64,000 nucleotides of DNA from Brachynemurus nebulosus (GCA_035578155.1 JAPWDM010000001.1:159003498-159067497); one strand, 5' to 3'. Numbered from the stretch's first letter, positions 12,028 through 24,849 are shown. The notes: generated by a model not told the origin, from the sequence alone. Numbers and translations: made by a program.

Positions 12028-12522
12028 GGTGTCCCGTTCGGATGTATACATACGGTTTACATGTTAATTTATAACACTGAATTCTCATAAGGAAAAAGTT
12101 ATGTCACAAGAGTGCTTTGAATAAACTAATAATACCAATTTAATATTGTGAAAACTACTGTTACTATCGCTTTAACAGAAATAGTGCAGTAAAGTAAAGA
12201 AATGAATGTCGCAATTGTCAAGCAATTCATATTTTCACGTAAATATTTGTGTAATTTTTTTGTAAATTCAAAAGGCATCTTTTAATTGTTTTTTTTTTTT
12301 TTTTTGGAAATAAATATTAAAATAATAAAAATACGGAAAGAATACTCTGTTGAAAAAATAGTGTAGATAATTTGGTGGAAAAAATTATTTTATAAAAGAA
12401 AATTTCCAAAAATATAAATACATTTATCAAAAGCACTCTTGTGACATAACTTTTTCCTTATGGGAATCCAATGTTATCAGTTAACATGTAAATCGTATGT
12501 AAACATCCGACCGGGACACCCG
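12028..12522. mobile_element. Unassigned TIR element with about 90-bp arms
   Basis: The left end GGTGTCCCGTTCGGATG and the right end CATCCGACCGGGACACC are inverted copies, and similarity extends through GTTTACATGTTAA and CATAAGGAAAAAGTTATGTC to AAGAGTGCTTTT, roughly 90 bp with indels. No coding frame inside. The target duplication is not evident, so the superfamily is left open. Confidence 0.65.
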
Positions 12523-14741
12523 GTATATTAAATCAAGGAAATAGCCTACTTTTTTATTATATTAAGCTGTGAGATATTATTTCGCACGCTATTCCTGCAA
12601 ACTGTGGGCAATTATTAATTGTTACATATACAGAGTGTCCCAAATGTCAACGATATCTCTTGGAGGGATGATAGACCAGCTCATATCTGACTAGAATATC
12701 AAAATATCGTTGGTTTTCAAGATATTGGTACTTTTATGGATTTTAGGAAAATTGACACTTTTGATCTGATTTTCGGGTACCACAGCTGCAAAACTAGATT
12801 TTTTGAATTCTAATTTTTATTACGCAACCCTGAAGAGTCCTTTTGTAGATTACAATCCAAAGTAAGGGTAATATACCTATAATCTTGGAAAAAATAAATC
12901 TTTTTTGCCGATTCATAAATTATTTTTTTTTTATGAGCTAAGTTTGACTCTTCATGCTGTAAAAGAAATGTTCCACCTATTACCCGGGCCAGTTATGTTA
13001 AAAGATTGCTCATTTATTGTAGTTTTTAAAATGGTCTAAAATTTGCTTCGCTTTACTTTAGAAAAAAAGATATTGCTATTTTACTGCAAAAAAATGTCAT
13101 TTTGAAATTATTTCAATAATTACTTTCAAATTATTTCAGTTACTTGCAGACACTTTTCGGACTGTGTAAACTGAAGATAGATGATGACCGAGGACAGAAG
13201 CGGACAGACGAAGTTTACTAGCAGCTTGTAAACTCACCGGCTAGTAGCCAGTAAACTCGCTCAGTATCATCGAGACTTAACATAATATATGTATAATCAT
13301 TTTTAGTAATTCACATCAAAGTTGACCAAATGAAAAAATGAATTTGAACTGAAACGACTTAAGAACTTGAAATTTAGCACAGAGTTAGAGAGTGGTAGCA
13401 CAATTATAGACGTGAAGTTGAGAGTTAATTTCAGGATATAACTTGAAAAAAAAAAAAATAACTGCGTAACGAATATATGTATTTGATAACTTTCAGAAAC
13501 ATGATTTTTTATAAAGTACCTACTGAAATCGCTGACAGAGAATTTTATTTATTTATTTTTCTTCTAAATATAATTATTGTGTATTCTATAATAATATGTG
13601 CTTTGTAGTTTTAAAAGCCCGGTACATAGGATACATTGATTCCTGAATCAATTGTACTCGTGTTGTTCCCGTTCCTGTAAATAATATTCGTTTCCGGAGG
13701 TAGTAAATAATAAACGAACTATTCATTATTTCGATTACAATGAAATATTACAATGCATTGTGCAATGTTTTAACAAATTTTACGTATAAATTAATATTGA
13801 TAATACAATACAGTCATACAGTCATACCGTCATGTTGATGTTCATAATGTTGTTCGGTAATGTTTTATTTATATTATATCTATTCAGTGATGTAATTTCT
13901 CGTGGTCCCTTCGAGCTAGCCGACACAAATTCTAATTTGATATTTATTTTAAAATATGGTAGCGTTGGTCGTTCTAGTCCGTCCTAGTCGCTTGTCATTG
14001 TCAATAATATTGTTTACTGTATTTGTACATAATATTGTCGATGTTTCGAAATTTAATCAAATAATTTGATTATAGAATTACCAATTCAAATTCTGACTAT
14101 TGTTTCTGTTTGTTTCAATTTTGTTAGGTTTTTGAATTAATGTAGTTTTTTTGTAAGGGGGCGATGAGAGTCAAGGGTAGTGGTGGGTTAAAAATTTGTT
14201 TTAAAAATTATTGTATTATCTAAATTGATATTTTGCGATCCATCAGTTTTTGCGGTTTCGTATTATGTAATTAAAATAAAATAATTTTGTATATTGGCAA
14301 TTAGGCAGTTTCATTTGGTAACCCTGTACTGGAAAATCAAATGGAAGCGTGGTTTAATATTTAGCCTACTGGCAGTAGCTTTTGTCATTCATCACCAGAT
14401 GGAGAAAATTGAAACCTAAAAAAATGGTAGCAATTTGGAATTGACCGTTTTTATTTGGAAGCAATAAATTTTGTGAATTGTCAAAATCTAATAAACAACT
14501 CTTGCCTACTGGCAGTAGTTGATTTTTTTACCACTAGTTCGCGTATCCAAGTTTTACGATTCCTAATAAGCGTTGCATTCTTTTTTATTGTTAATAAAAG
14601 TGATACGTAAAATTGATGTCAGAAAATCATTGTAGACTCTAAAAGCTGATCCACCCTCTCACAAGATTACAAAGTGAAGGCGAGAGGGAAAACGTGGACG
14701 TTTCGCCACAGTTTCGTCTCGGTTTGTGCGGAGGTCTATTT
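12523..14741. other. Non-coding stretch with decayed repeat fragments
   Basis: Around 12640-12990 the sequence begins CAGAGTGTCCCAAATGTCAA, a phrase that looks like the end of a dispersed repeat, but no partner end was found. 14335-14500 resembles 6285-6430 and contains CCTACTGGCAGTAG twice. No gene seen. Confidence 0.4.
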
Positions 14742-15621
14742 AAGGGGGACCACTAGTGTGACGTTTTGAAAATTGATGTTTCGATAGTCTATATGTTTAA
14801 AAATAACATACTAAAATTTCAAGTGCATATCTCAAACAGTTTTTGAGTTACAGCCATCCGAAGAGTGGATTCTGATTTTCATTTTTAACTTTGAGGTATT
14901 GAGAAATGCATGAAGGTTGATAGTTCAGGAGTTTCTGGACGTGGCTGCCAGTCACACGTTGTGGAGAAGCTAGACTCTGGCACATTTAAACGATTCATCT
15001 AGTTTTACTGTGACCGTTATAGTGAGTACATCGTAAATAATTTTAGTAAAAATTCTCAGTGATTAAAACTAAAAAGTAAAATTAGGAAAAACTACATTTT
15101 TCAAATTTGCTGCAGTTATAACTCGAAGACAAATCATTCGATCAATTTGATTCTTATTGCAGCTTCTTTTATATATATTTATTCGTACCATGAACCTTCA
15201 GTTTTCCGATCGAATAAAAAATGTAATTTTCGCAAGCCAGAAACCATCAAATTTTCGCACAAAATTTGAAACTTTTTTTTAAAAACTCCATTTTGTTAAA
15301 TTTCAACTTTTTTTTCGATTGAAGTTCACGGTACGGACCATACCTTCTAATTTAATAGGCTTTTCGTTTTTTTTTTTTTATTTCAGGCAGTGTGAAGGCA
15401 TCTATCACTGCAGCAGTGGGGGAACTTTTTTTTTGGAGCCTTGGGAAATCGCGAATAACTTACTGAATTTTCAATTTTTTAGTCGAGAAATTTTATCATG
15501 AATTCAATATATATCAACGAATATATCCTGAAAATATTAAAACATTCCATATAGTAGTTTTCTTTAAAAAAATTCCCAAAAATCACCTTTTTTTCAAGCG
15601 GTCACACTAGTGGTCCCCCTT
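14742..15621. mobile_element. Unassigned TIR element, AGGGGGACCACTAGTGTGAC ends
   Basis: The first 20 bp and last 20 bp are exact inverted copies (right end GTCACACTAGTGGTCCCCCT). The length is about 880 bp. Internal open frames such as 15319-15501 show no domain. The flanks (TATTTA at the left, TCAGG at the right) give no convincing duplication. Confidence 0.7.
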
Positions 15622-16427
15622 CAGGTGGAAGGTTGTGTCACGCCACCTTGTCTTACTTCACTTGCATCCATTCATTCGAATGCTTTGGTGAGAACGTCAT
15701 GGAAATTGTGGAGGAAATATTATATTTGATTTAACAAAAAACCCACCAAGTTTTCGATTCCGTATTTTAACTCATATACAACTCATATATAACAAATTTC
15801 ATTATCTGACTGCATTAATCACTAATAAAAAATTCTTATTCACTACGGCCGTAGTATAAAACATTTATTTGTATTTTAGACGAAAAATAAAGCTAAAAAT
15901 AATAAACCTTGCTGACTTTCTTATATGCAGAACTACACAAATAAAGTTTCAAGATTACACTGATATAGGAGTGACTTGGGGTTAAATTCTATAGATAGTG
16001 ATGTTTGCATTATTTACTGCAAAATTTTATAGACTCAAATCATCTTTATATTCTTTCGTGGTATGCCAGTATTTGATGAATACTATCGATAAAAATTTAA
16101 AAGACCTAAATCTGTGTAGAAAATAGCTATTCGCCTAGAGTTATTCGATGTACACTAATGAATTTAAGTATAAGCTATTTACTCATTAGAAAACCAACTT
16201 ATTGATATTATTTTTCAATATTGGTATTGATAATAAACAAAATTTAGAACTATGATTTTTTTTTAATTTACACAAAAAGTGGTTTAAATTAAAAACAAAA
16301 ATTCATACTTGTAAACTTCGTGCCCCTCTCGAACCAGTTTTATTATATAGGTAGTGTGTATTAGTAATTGATAGTGCTTGATCTTGAAAAATGATTAATA
16401 GTAATTTAATTTAATTTTTTGTTTCAG
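15622..16427 (+). other. Non-coding, probable intron upstream of the exon
   Basis: AT-rich, without recognised repeats. It ends in a pyrimidine-rich tract TTTAATTTTTTGTTTCAG, a strong 3' splice site at 16427. Confidence 0.5.
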
Positions 16428-16540
16428 ATGATCGATGCCAGCTACCACAGTAGTCCGTCTTTACAAACTTACTCCGTCATAATTCTGTGTTCAGTTATAC
16501 TTTGTTTAGTGATATTTATATCAATAATTCTAGTTTGGAA
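16428..16540 (+). CDS. Host gene exon encoding a transmembrane segment
   Basis: This 113-nt stretch is the only segment with the hallmarks of a host protein exon. It is preceded by TTTTTTGTTTCAG and followed by GTAAGTACC, a near-ideal acceptor and donor. Of the three forward frames only one is open (38 codons, first codon ATG exactly at the acceptor, leaving 2 nt for the next exon); the other two have stops. The translation starts MIDASYHSSPSLQTYS, a polar stretch, then about 20 hydrophobic residues (VIILCSVILCLVIFISIILV) and Trp-Lys, which is a single membrane-spanning helix with a positive residue at its end. This looks like the TM exon of a cell-surface receptor or adhesion protein. The ATG could be internal or initiating. 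I do not recognise the family. Neighbouring exons were not found, so the introns on both sides exceed several kilobases. Confidence 0.6.
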
Positions 16541-17345
16541 GTAAGTACCATATTTACATAATATTTATACCTATTAATTTTATAATTTTATAGTACAGTC
16601 AGTTCACATCAGCTTGAACGCTAATATCGCAGTGGAAAGTTGAGCGGAATAGGTAAATTTAATGTGCCGAATAAAGTGCACACTAAAATATTCAGTATGC
16701 GTATGTTCTACGCTATGTGAACAGGCTGTACGTGTATATATATTGATACTGGCAATTTCAAATTTGAGCTTGCTTAATTACAAATACATTAACTTGAGAA
16801 TTTAAAACACTTAGAGCGGCGGAAAGAAATTTGTACCAAAGAAACTGGAACATCTTTTTTGTTTTTTGTACGCCTAATAGCCCCCCCCCTCCGCAATTGA
16901 CCAATTGAAATTAGAAATTACTGCAATGGAAACTTAATTATTCGCTTGGCAGTTTAAAAAAAAGTATTAATCAAAATTCCGTAAAATGTTTTGATATAAT
17001 TTCCCTGCTCCAATAAATTGCTTTCAAATTGCTCCAAGTAATTTAACAGTTAAATATTATTTTCGATATATAATAATTAAGATATATTATGTGACCAACC
17101 AATGACCCTTAAATATATGCAAACAAGATAAAAAACGTATATCTGATTGTATTCACTGATTTGAGCGTTACCTTACGGTATTCCGTTAGTAATAAAACAG
17201 ATATTTTACTTATTGTTAGGTACAATTGTTTCAAGCTTAATAGCCCATTTTCAAACAAAGTCTGATTGCTTATATTTTGTAATAGTTACCTAATTATGTT
17301 ATATGAATAACTATGCTATTTATTTATTATTCAGCAAAAATAGTA
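16541..17345 (+). other. Non-coding, probable intron downstream of the exon
   Basis: Begins with the donor GTAAGT. Contains a run of nine C near 16881. No further exon recognised. Confidence 0.45.
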
Positions 17346-17681
17346 CAGTAAAATCTCTGTTAACCGAACAGCAGTGTTACGCAAAAATTTATCTGGCTAA
17401 TAGAGATGTCCGCTTAAAAGGGGCAGAGTAAATAATAGCATTAAATAATGTAGTATTCATAACTAATTTTTTAATTAAAAGTTGTTTTTTTTAAATTTTT
17501 TAATTCAAATCAATTTTATGAACGAATTTAGGTACTTATACCAAAATATAACGTATACAAATGTATCGTCATATTAGAATCATTGTTAACAAGTTAAAAC
17601 ATGAACAATTATACCTACTTAACCCATATAGATATACATACGCACTAGACGTACCCGCGTTCGGTTAATGGAGATAATAAT
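17346..17681. mobile_element. pogo-like MITE
   Basis: TACAGTAAAATCTCTGTTAA at the left and the complement of TACATTATTATCTCCATTAA at the right, both followed inward by CCGAAC. TIR identity is about 20 of 26. TA flanks agree with the Tc1/mariner/pogo group. No coding content. Confidence 0.5.
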
Positions 17682-18488
17682 GTATAGGTAGTTGCAAAGT
17701 TTCTGAGCGACTAAAGTCCACTTCCAGTTTTACTACAGTACTCCGTTAAATAAATGAAAGTAAGGGTCTACACCATTAAAAAAATCGTATTTATAAATAC
17801 CAAAATATGCTATTATTACTATGTAAGGGTATTTTTCATAAAAAATTTTCCTGTTAGTATTTAATATTTTAAAACTGGTAGCGTTAAGTCGTTTTGAAAC
17901 ATTAAATTTCTTATCATAGGTATTTCTAGTTTTAATTATATTACATATTTCTTATAGTTTAGAAACGTTTAATTTTTAATATTTTATACTTTCTGAACAA
18001 TTTACTAAATATTGCAAATAATAAAACGGTCTACAATTTTCTCTTTTAAAGTCTGTACTTTTCAGTGGTTAATTAATTGAAATGTATTCAATTTTATTGA
18101 ACTACCTGATACAGTCATAAAACCTGCATAAAACCTACCTTTGTAAATATTGCTATTATTATGAATTTTTCAATAAAATCTGTTTATTAGTTTTACAAAA
18201 TTTGTATGTTTACAAATAAATTTGTAATTTTTAGAATCAGTACTTTTACTTAGCTTTGGCTACTCAAGTGCTTTACCTGCGAGATACAATTTTCGATATT
18301 TTAACAATTTTTTTTTTAACTTATCGTATTCTTGATTATTATTATACTTTTTTATACCCTCTATTTTAATCGGGTTTTTATCTATTGATATTTAATTAAT
18401 TTAAATATGGAAATGAATACGAGTATTAGAAATAAAATGTTAATTAAGTCCACAAGCAAAACTTATCATTTTAAATGTGTTAGTGTTT
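17682..18488. other. AT-rich non-coding stretch
   Basis: Nothing recognised. Confidence 0.5.
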
Positions 18489-18665
18489 ATGAAAATTGAA
18501 AGTGATGGTGTGAAAATCCCATTAACTCAAGTTAAAAATCGTGTTACTGCAGCTACGGGTTTATCGCTGGCAACTTTAACTAGAATAGCTAGTGAAGCAA
18601 AAAAAAAAAATGATGGATTGGAAGCTATTTTTGTGTGTGATGAAAGTTCAAGTGATAGTGACTAA
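18489..18665 (+). pseudogene. Helix-turn-helix transposase N-terminus remnant
   Basis: A 58-codon frame from ATG at 18489 to TAA. The central part, IPLTQVKNRVTAATGLSLAT followed by LTRIASEAKK, reads as a helix-turn-helix (V..RV..ATG.S..TL.RI), the arrangement of N-terminal DNA-binding domains in several insect DDE transposase-like proteins. The tail is acidic and ends SSSDSD. No catalytic domain follows and no TIRs were seen nearby, so it is read as an orphaned, decayed piece. Codon composition is less AT-biased than the chance frames around it. The start is the first ATG; an upstream GTG in frame is not needed. A short genuine exon is a weaker alternative. Confidence 0.4.
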
Positions 18666-20647
18666 CAATAAGATAACAATAACAACTACTTCATTTTTTT
18701 ACTTCGAAGTATTCAGAGTTAGTAAAGGTAATTTCTTAATATTATTTATTTAATTTAAAATTACTTATTTAAGTAGGTACATCATTGCATTACTATATAA
18801 ATAAGCAAACTATTTCAAAATCGATTACTTTTTTTTACAACGTAGTGTGTTTTTATAAATTGTATGTATCGTTCAATATTACCTGAGTGAGAGATATAAC
18901 AACTAATAGGGGGAGTTTAAACATAATTACTCTATATCCATCTTTATTGCAAAAGTATTTTATCTTCTTAATATAATAAAATATGTATATCTCTTACTAA
19001 AAATACGTCTTTCTTTTTTGTTGGACTTTGATACCTCAAAAACTCTGCAACTAGTTATACTCAATAATATGTCTTCGTCAAAAAATATTGTGTCCACGCC
19101 CGCTTAAAAGAAGGTGCGCGCAAGAGAGTGTTGAATGCATTGGTTTTAATATAGCATGCCACTGATGCCACTATAACATGCCAAAAATATTAGCTGGGTA
19201 CTGGTAGGTACAAATTAAATAAAGGCACGGATAGGAACATTATTCTACGCTTCTACGCGACATGACTCAATTATCTTTTCTTTTAAGTAATTAAATGATT
19301 AAGTTTCTTAATTTTGAAGTTTTATTTGCTTGATTAAATATAGCAACTTACGAGTAATTCAAGCAAATATAAAACGAAAAGGTATTTCGTCTTCCAGGCG
19401 CAAATTTCTTTCCGATACTTAAAGCTGACAACATATTTATTACATTAATTTTAATAATATTCAACACAAAAATATTTTTAAAATTTCTATAACTAAAACA
19501 ATATTTGTTCTTATTTACGTCCGTTCCAATATTCCGATATGTGTATTTACATAAGTATATCGCTGCGCAGTAAAACAAATCAAATACTTATTTTATTATT
19601 ATTACGAAAACAAAATTGAATAAATATTACCAATATTACGTTTTCGATTTGATAAAATCGAATAAATGAATTTCCTAAGAATTAAAATGTAATTTTGTGA
19701 TTATACACACGAATACACACAATAAGTGGTATGCATAAAGTTGAGCATTGTGAGACTTTGCTTGAGTAAATATGAATATGTTGTTACATACACACACATA
19801 TACACTTTTGGATACACGCAGTATATGTATATAACAACATATTCATGTTTACTTGATCAATCTCACAATGCTCAACTTTATGCATACCGCTGAATATATT
19901 ATACACATACAACATACCCATCATAAGTAGTATACAGAATGGAAATAATCAAAAACTGATCAAATAGAAATTATTTAAATTGATTTTTAAAGTAAACTGG
20001 AAGTGACATTTAAAAAAATGACATGTCTACTCATTTTATACGGTGCTTTGTTTTGAAAAATGAAAAAAATATTATTTTGTATGTAATATAATTCTTTCGT
20101 CAATTCAACCATAAAACCATAATATGTATGGATTCAGAATCTAAATAGGACAAGAATTCGCTTAAGAAATTTGTCTGTTAGTATTAATTAAGAAGATTTT
20201 AGCATAAGATATGACTGCTAAAGTAATTAAATTAGGTACCTACTACATAAAACATCGCAGTTTTTATAGTAATTAAAAAAATATCGACAATTGTAGAATT
20301 TCCAACTTACCAACTGATTTGACAAGTTGCACACTAGTTATTGTTATAAAGTACATTTAGTGCCCAAACAAGTAGCGAGCTACGTTTGTTATGTGCCCCA
20401 TAGCAATATAATTGGTGCGTATTAGTTGCCAAAATAGTGTATTAGCTGGGCGTTTCGTCATAATCCCTCATGACCATCAACATGTTAAACATACATAAAT
20501 ATCTTTTGAAAATTTTTATTACTCTACTTTTCTCAAGTTTTTTTTTAAAGCTATTTTTTTAGTTTTTATAAATAAAACTTTTTAAAGTTATTGTAAATAA
20601 TAGTATATTATTCAACGAGTTGGTATTACTCACGAAGATGAAATTGC
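18666..20647. other. AT-rich non-coding stretch
   Basis: No gene. Contains the fold-back unit at 19725-19891; nothing else recognised. Confidence 0.5.
19725..19891. repeat. Fold-back MITE, about 60-bp arms
   Basis: AGTGGTATGCATAAAGTTGA... pairs with ...CAACTTTATGCATACCGCT, and inward TATGAATATGTTGTTA pairs with TAACAACATATTCATG. The loop is about 45 nt and holds CACACA and TATATG repeats. The mismatches are few, so the unit is fairly young. Confidence 0.75.
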
Positions 20648-22200
20648 GATAAGAGCCGAGTTTACGAGGCGAGTGTCCTAATGCATCTGAGTGAGTGATA
20701 GCCATTGCAAGCAAACAGAATACCAGTGGCGGCTCGTGAGCTTTAAGACTGGGTATGCGCTTTCAAAAAGGTAAATCACACTTAATGTGTAAAGAGGTAC
20801 TAAAATAGCAGGCGGGTCACGTGTCCCGGGCGGCAGGTTTTGAGGGGCGTCAAAATTAGGTATGTGAGGTTTTTTTCTTCTTTTGCTCGTCACTTGCTTT
20901 TTGGGAGGAAAAAAGGAAATACTTTTTCTACAGAGGCGCCATTTTTTGACCTTGCCCCGGGCGCCACTTAGGCTAAGTCCGGGCCTGAATAACATACAAG
21001 AGAAAAGCTTTTTTGGTATCAAACAACCACCTAATTTTAGAATATTTATCAAAAGAAGTTTGGAAAATGATGTGCAAACGCTTTTTTGTAACAAACTGAG
21101 TTGTAGAAAATATAAGATTCAGGAAAAATATAAAAATATGGAATAACTTTTCTTTCACAGTCAAAGTAAAGCACCAGCAATATTTTTATGAGACTAAATA
21201 AACACGATTTAAATTACCTTCAATAGTCTAAAGAAAAATTATTTTCGTCAATATTCCTTAAAAAAAGTTGTGTTAATTACTTTATGTTGTGTTAATAACG
21301 CAACCGTTGTTTTTTAGTCATTTAAAAAAAAGACAGTAGGTAATAAAATCTTAATAATCAAATCACAGTTGACAGCAACGATAAATTTATAAGTATAGGA
21401 AGCATGCTAAAAAATTTAAAAGCTGAGGTGATTAGAGCACAAGTTAAGATTTGGTTAGTTCGGCTGTTATCGAATATACGATAAGCGCCGAGCCTGGTGC
21501 CTACGATGGAAAAGAACTATACGGTATTATAAGCCACTAATACAGCTGCACATATACATATACATATGTAGATTCAGTATAGCCATTACATCGACTGTTA
21601 TCGAATATACGATATGCGCCGATCCTGGTGCCTACCATGCCAAAGGACTACCAGTATTATAAACCACTAATACAACTGCACAGATACATAATATACATAT
21701 GCAGATTCAGTACACACGGATATGCTCAGATGATGATCGCATAGCTGAGTAGGTACATATGCGTATGTACGTCCTATACACAGCTACATAGACTGGCTAC
21801 AGGGTCTATTGTTGATCGTGTCTATATGTAACACGTACTGTGGACCATATTTATGCATTTTAGGTATATCATAATTAGGTATGTATAATTGGTATAATAT
21901 ATGCATTCTAATGTGCAATATATATGCAATAATGTAAGGTAAATCTTATGGAAATTGTATATTTAAATTATTTTGTAAACAATGTTATTTTCGTTATAAA
22001 TTTATTTCAGTTTTTAAGAAACAGCTAGGGTAAGCGGCGCCTACCCCGCATACCTGGAATAACCGCCACTGCAGAATACTATACTTTTTCTACGACTTTG
22101 TTCCTTTTTGATTTAAATAAAATTGAATATATATTTTAAATCATACGAATAAAATTTTTAATCTATCTCTAATTTTATTAAATGTTTGTATATGTATCTA
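20648..22200. repeat. Dispersed repeat S, copy carrying the hAT insertion
   Basis: 20648-20723 plus 22072-22200 match the uninterrupted copy at 24152-24343 (for example AGAGCCGAGTTTACGAGGCG and CTATACTTTTTCTACGACTT). The left part extends further, to about 20611. The insertion point is within GCAAACAGAATAC. Confidence 0.8.
20724..22071 (+). mobile_element. Nonautonomous hAT element, copy 1
   Basis: The ends are short inverted repeats CAGTGGCGG / CCGCCACTG, and the element is flanked by an exact 8-bp direct duplication CAGAATAC (20716-20723, 22072-22079), the signature of hAT transposition. An empty version of the site is at 24152-24343. The length is 1348 bp. A second copy in the opposite orientation is at 34751-36085 with its own 8-bp duplication. 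Open frames inside (20678-21094 minus, 20883-21146 plus) lack transposase motifs, so the element must be mobilised in trans. It contains two diverged tandem units of about 130 bp (from about 21467 and 21599, each with TCGAATATACGATA) and an internal older fragment with CAGGCCCGGACTTAGCC. Confidence 0.9.
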
Positions 22201-22288
22201 TGGAAACAATCAAAATAAAATTCAGATGGTTTTGTTTATTTACACGTTACTACGCAACATATATGAAATTAAAAATTGATATGGTTCA

Positions 22289-22697
22289 TTTCAGTTAAAT
22301 TTAACCATGCTTCGTAACTTTGAATTTAAATAATTTCCGTTTTCTTGGCTTTATCTCTTTTATTATTGCATTTATGTAAATTTTAAATTTACAGTTTATT
22401 TTTAGAAAAGAATAGAAGATCGATTTGTTTTGAATATAAGAATTATTTAATTTTTTAACGAAAACTCATGATCAATTTTATCTGAAAAGAGATTTCAGTT
22501 AAATTTAACCATGCTTCGTAACTTTGAATTTAAATAATTTCCGTTTTCTTGGCTTTATCTCTTTTATTATTGCATTTATGCAAATTTTAAATTTACAGTT
22601 TATTTTTAGAAAAGAATAGAAGATCGATTTGTTTCGAATATAAGAATTATTTAATTTTTTAACGAAAACTCATGATCAATTTTATCTGAAAAGAGGT
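22289..22697. repeat. Repeat R, tandem dimer (about 205-bp unit)
   Basis: Two head-to-tail units, each running from TTCAGTTAAATTTAACCATG to TTTTATCTGAAAAGAG, with very few differences. A third, interrupted copy is at 511-1490. Confidence 0.9.
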
Positions 22698-24151
22698 ATA
22701 GATATATTATTCACAAAACAATCGCAAGCTCATTGAATAATGGTTAATACGATGATTTCATTGGTCGAAAGGTATTGAGTAATGATCATTCCTCCACACC
22801 TTTGAATAATGCTTAACTTTTTCAACAATATTATTAACGGATATGTAATAAGTGTGTTCTTCAACAAGAGTAGAAAAAATATTTTGTTTCTAGAATTTTT
22901 ATACCTATGTAGACTTGAAGTTAAAAATAAATCCTAATCAACACAGTATTCAGAAAATTATTCCTACAGTGGTGCAGTCACTCGCTAGTTGTACCAAGCC
23001 CTAAGCGTATATATAAAAAAAATGTGGGTAGCAGTGTGTCAGGAGTGTGTCAGATACCGCTTAAGGCATTTAGTTGGTCGGTGTCGGTCACCGAATGCAC
23101 AACGATTATAATGTATTGTTAAGACCATTATTGCTTGAACTGCACGTTGCTCTGTCCGATAATATGTTATGTAGTTGTGTGTGTGAATACTCACACAGAA
23201 GCAAACATCAAACCCACACCACTACAAACAGTGTGTACCTACACAACATAGTGGTGGGGAGTAGATGGGATTTTTGGTCTACACTGGTATCACTAGTACA
23301 GAGATAGCAACTTGGTTTCTGAATTATTCTGTAAGTTGTACATTCAGCGGATTTATTTGTAATTCACAAAAAGATTCAAACTCATTTTGAAATACAAAAA
23401 AAGAAAAAAATAATTACTATTTTCATATATTAATTTTTCTACAAAAAAAAAAAAAACTGTTTTATTTCAAAAATAACTGAATGCAACATTTAGCAACGGA
23501 AACTGTTTTAAAATATTAAAATATTTCCAATAGTTTTAATACATATATCGTGAATGGTTTTAATTTAATAATACTTACATTCAGAATCGTGCTCCCGACT
23601 ACAAAATACATAGGTATATTGCAATGTATTTTTGATGTTATACTCATTTTTAAAATACAAATAATACAACAAACATATTTTATCGTTTAAAAGATTAAAA
23701 TGGATTTTTGAGTATTTTTATGTGAAAAACGAAAATAACTGTTCAGTTTGTAAGTATGTAACTATGTAGGTTGGGACTGGTAGTTAGGCTTTCAGTATGT
23801 TTGGAATTTTTAGATAAATGACAAAAATAATTCAAATTTATTATATTTTGAATATATTGAACAGCGGTAGTTTTTTCATTACGGAATTAGTTACGTATAA
23901 ATTCAATATTTCATTTATACATTATGTTTTCGATGAAACTCTTTTATAACACAAATAGGTAGTATGAAATAAAAAAAAAAAATAAATAAAAATTTTAATT
24001 TCATAAACCATTTTGTCAAAGCAATTTGGTTTTCAGGAAATTACGAAAAACTATTTTAAAAACTATTTTGATAAATCTTTATCTTTTTGTCATAAAAAAT
24101 ATAAAATTTGAAGAAATTTTGAAAAATTCTTTAATTTTTAACATACCTTCG
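22698..24151. other. AT-rich non-coding stretch
   Basis: Nothing recognised. The open frame 23074-23307 has no known domain and starts in a region without promoter or splice signals that I can defend. Confidence 0.45.
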
Positions 24152-24343
24152 ATAAGAGCCGAGTTTACGAGGCGAGTGTCCTAATGCATCTTAGTGAGCG
24201 ATAGCCATTGCAAGCAAACAGAATACTATACTTTTTCTACGACTTTGTTCCTTTTTGATTTAAATAAAATTGAATATATATTTTAAATCATGCGAATAAA
24301 ATTTTTAATCTATCTCTAATTTCATTAAATGTTTGTATATGTA
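24152..24343. repeat. Dispersed repeat S, empty-site copy
   Basis: Matches the two flanks of hAT copy 1 with a handful of substitutions and reads straight through GCAAACAGAATACTATAC. It therefore shows the pre-insertion state of that target. Confidence 0.85.
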
Positions 24344-24593
24344 CCGTAATTGCGGGTTACTTGAGCCCAGATTTGCAAATCATCATTTCAAAAATTGAGC
24401 GTAACTGTTATACTTATTTGGGATAGGAAATGCAGTATATTAATCTATATATGACGCAAATGATTGGGTCCCTTCTAGCGAACAAGCAGCTTGTAAACCT
24501 TTTGTTTACTATAAAATAAAGTAATAGATTAATTTCTGTTGAGGATATGTGCACTGCGAAACTTTTTACTTATTGTGGTTCCCCAGATAGCAG

Positions 24594-24779
24594 TCATTTC
24601 TGAGTTAATGTTTTCGTAACCCATGCTTCTTCAAACAGACACAGAGTTTCTATATCTCTGACGACTATAATTTCCGAAATATTTTTAGTTTGCTTAATGT
24701 CCTCTTTTGATTTTTTCGCCCCCCTAGATCTCTTCGCAAAAGATGTAACTCCTTGTTCCGCTAAAGAATCAAGGTTCAC
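24594..24779 (-). other. Unidentified short open frame
   Basis: A frame of about 60 codons without ATG at its start (TTG), containing SFAKRSRGAKKSKEDIKQTK and a hydrophobic/acidic end. Its composition is less AT-driven than chance frames, and it lies between phrases that resemble mariner/pogo termini (TACCGTAATTGCGGGTTACT near 24343, complement of ATACCGGGGTAGATGCC near 24840). It may be a piece of a transposase. I do not recognise it. Confidence 0.2.
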
Positions 24780-24849
24780 TAAAGCATAAGGATACCTTTT
24801 TGCTTACGAGTTCTTTCGATTTTTCGTTGGCATCTACCCCGGTATAACC

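Noticed and set aside
20678..21164. Overlapping frames of 60-140 codons on both strands, repeated near 35.7 kb.
   Set aside because: They are the same DNA in two hAT copies; no transposase motif, and the frames shift between the copies.
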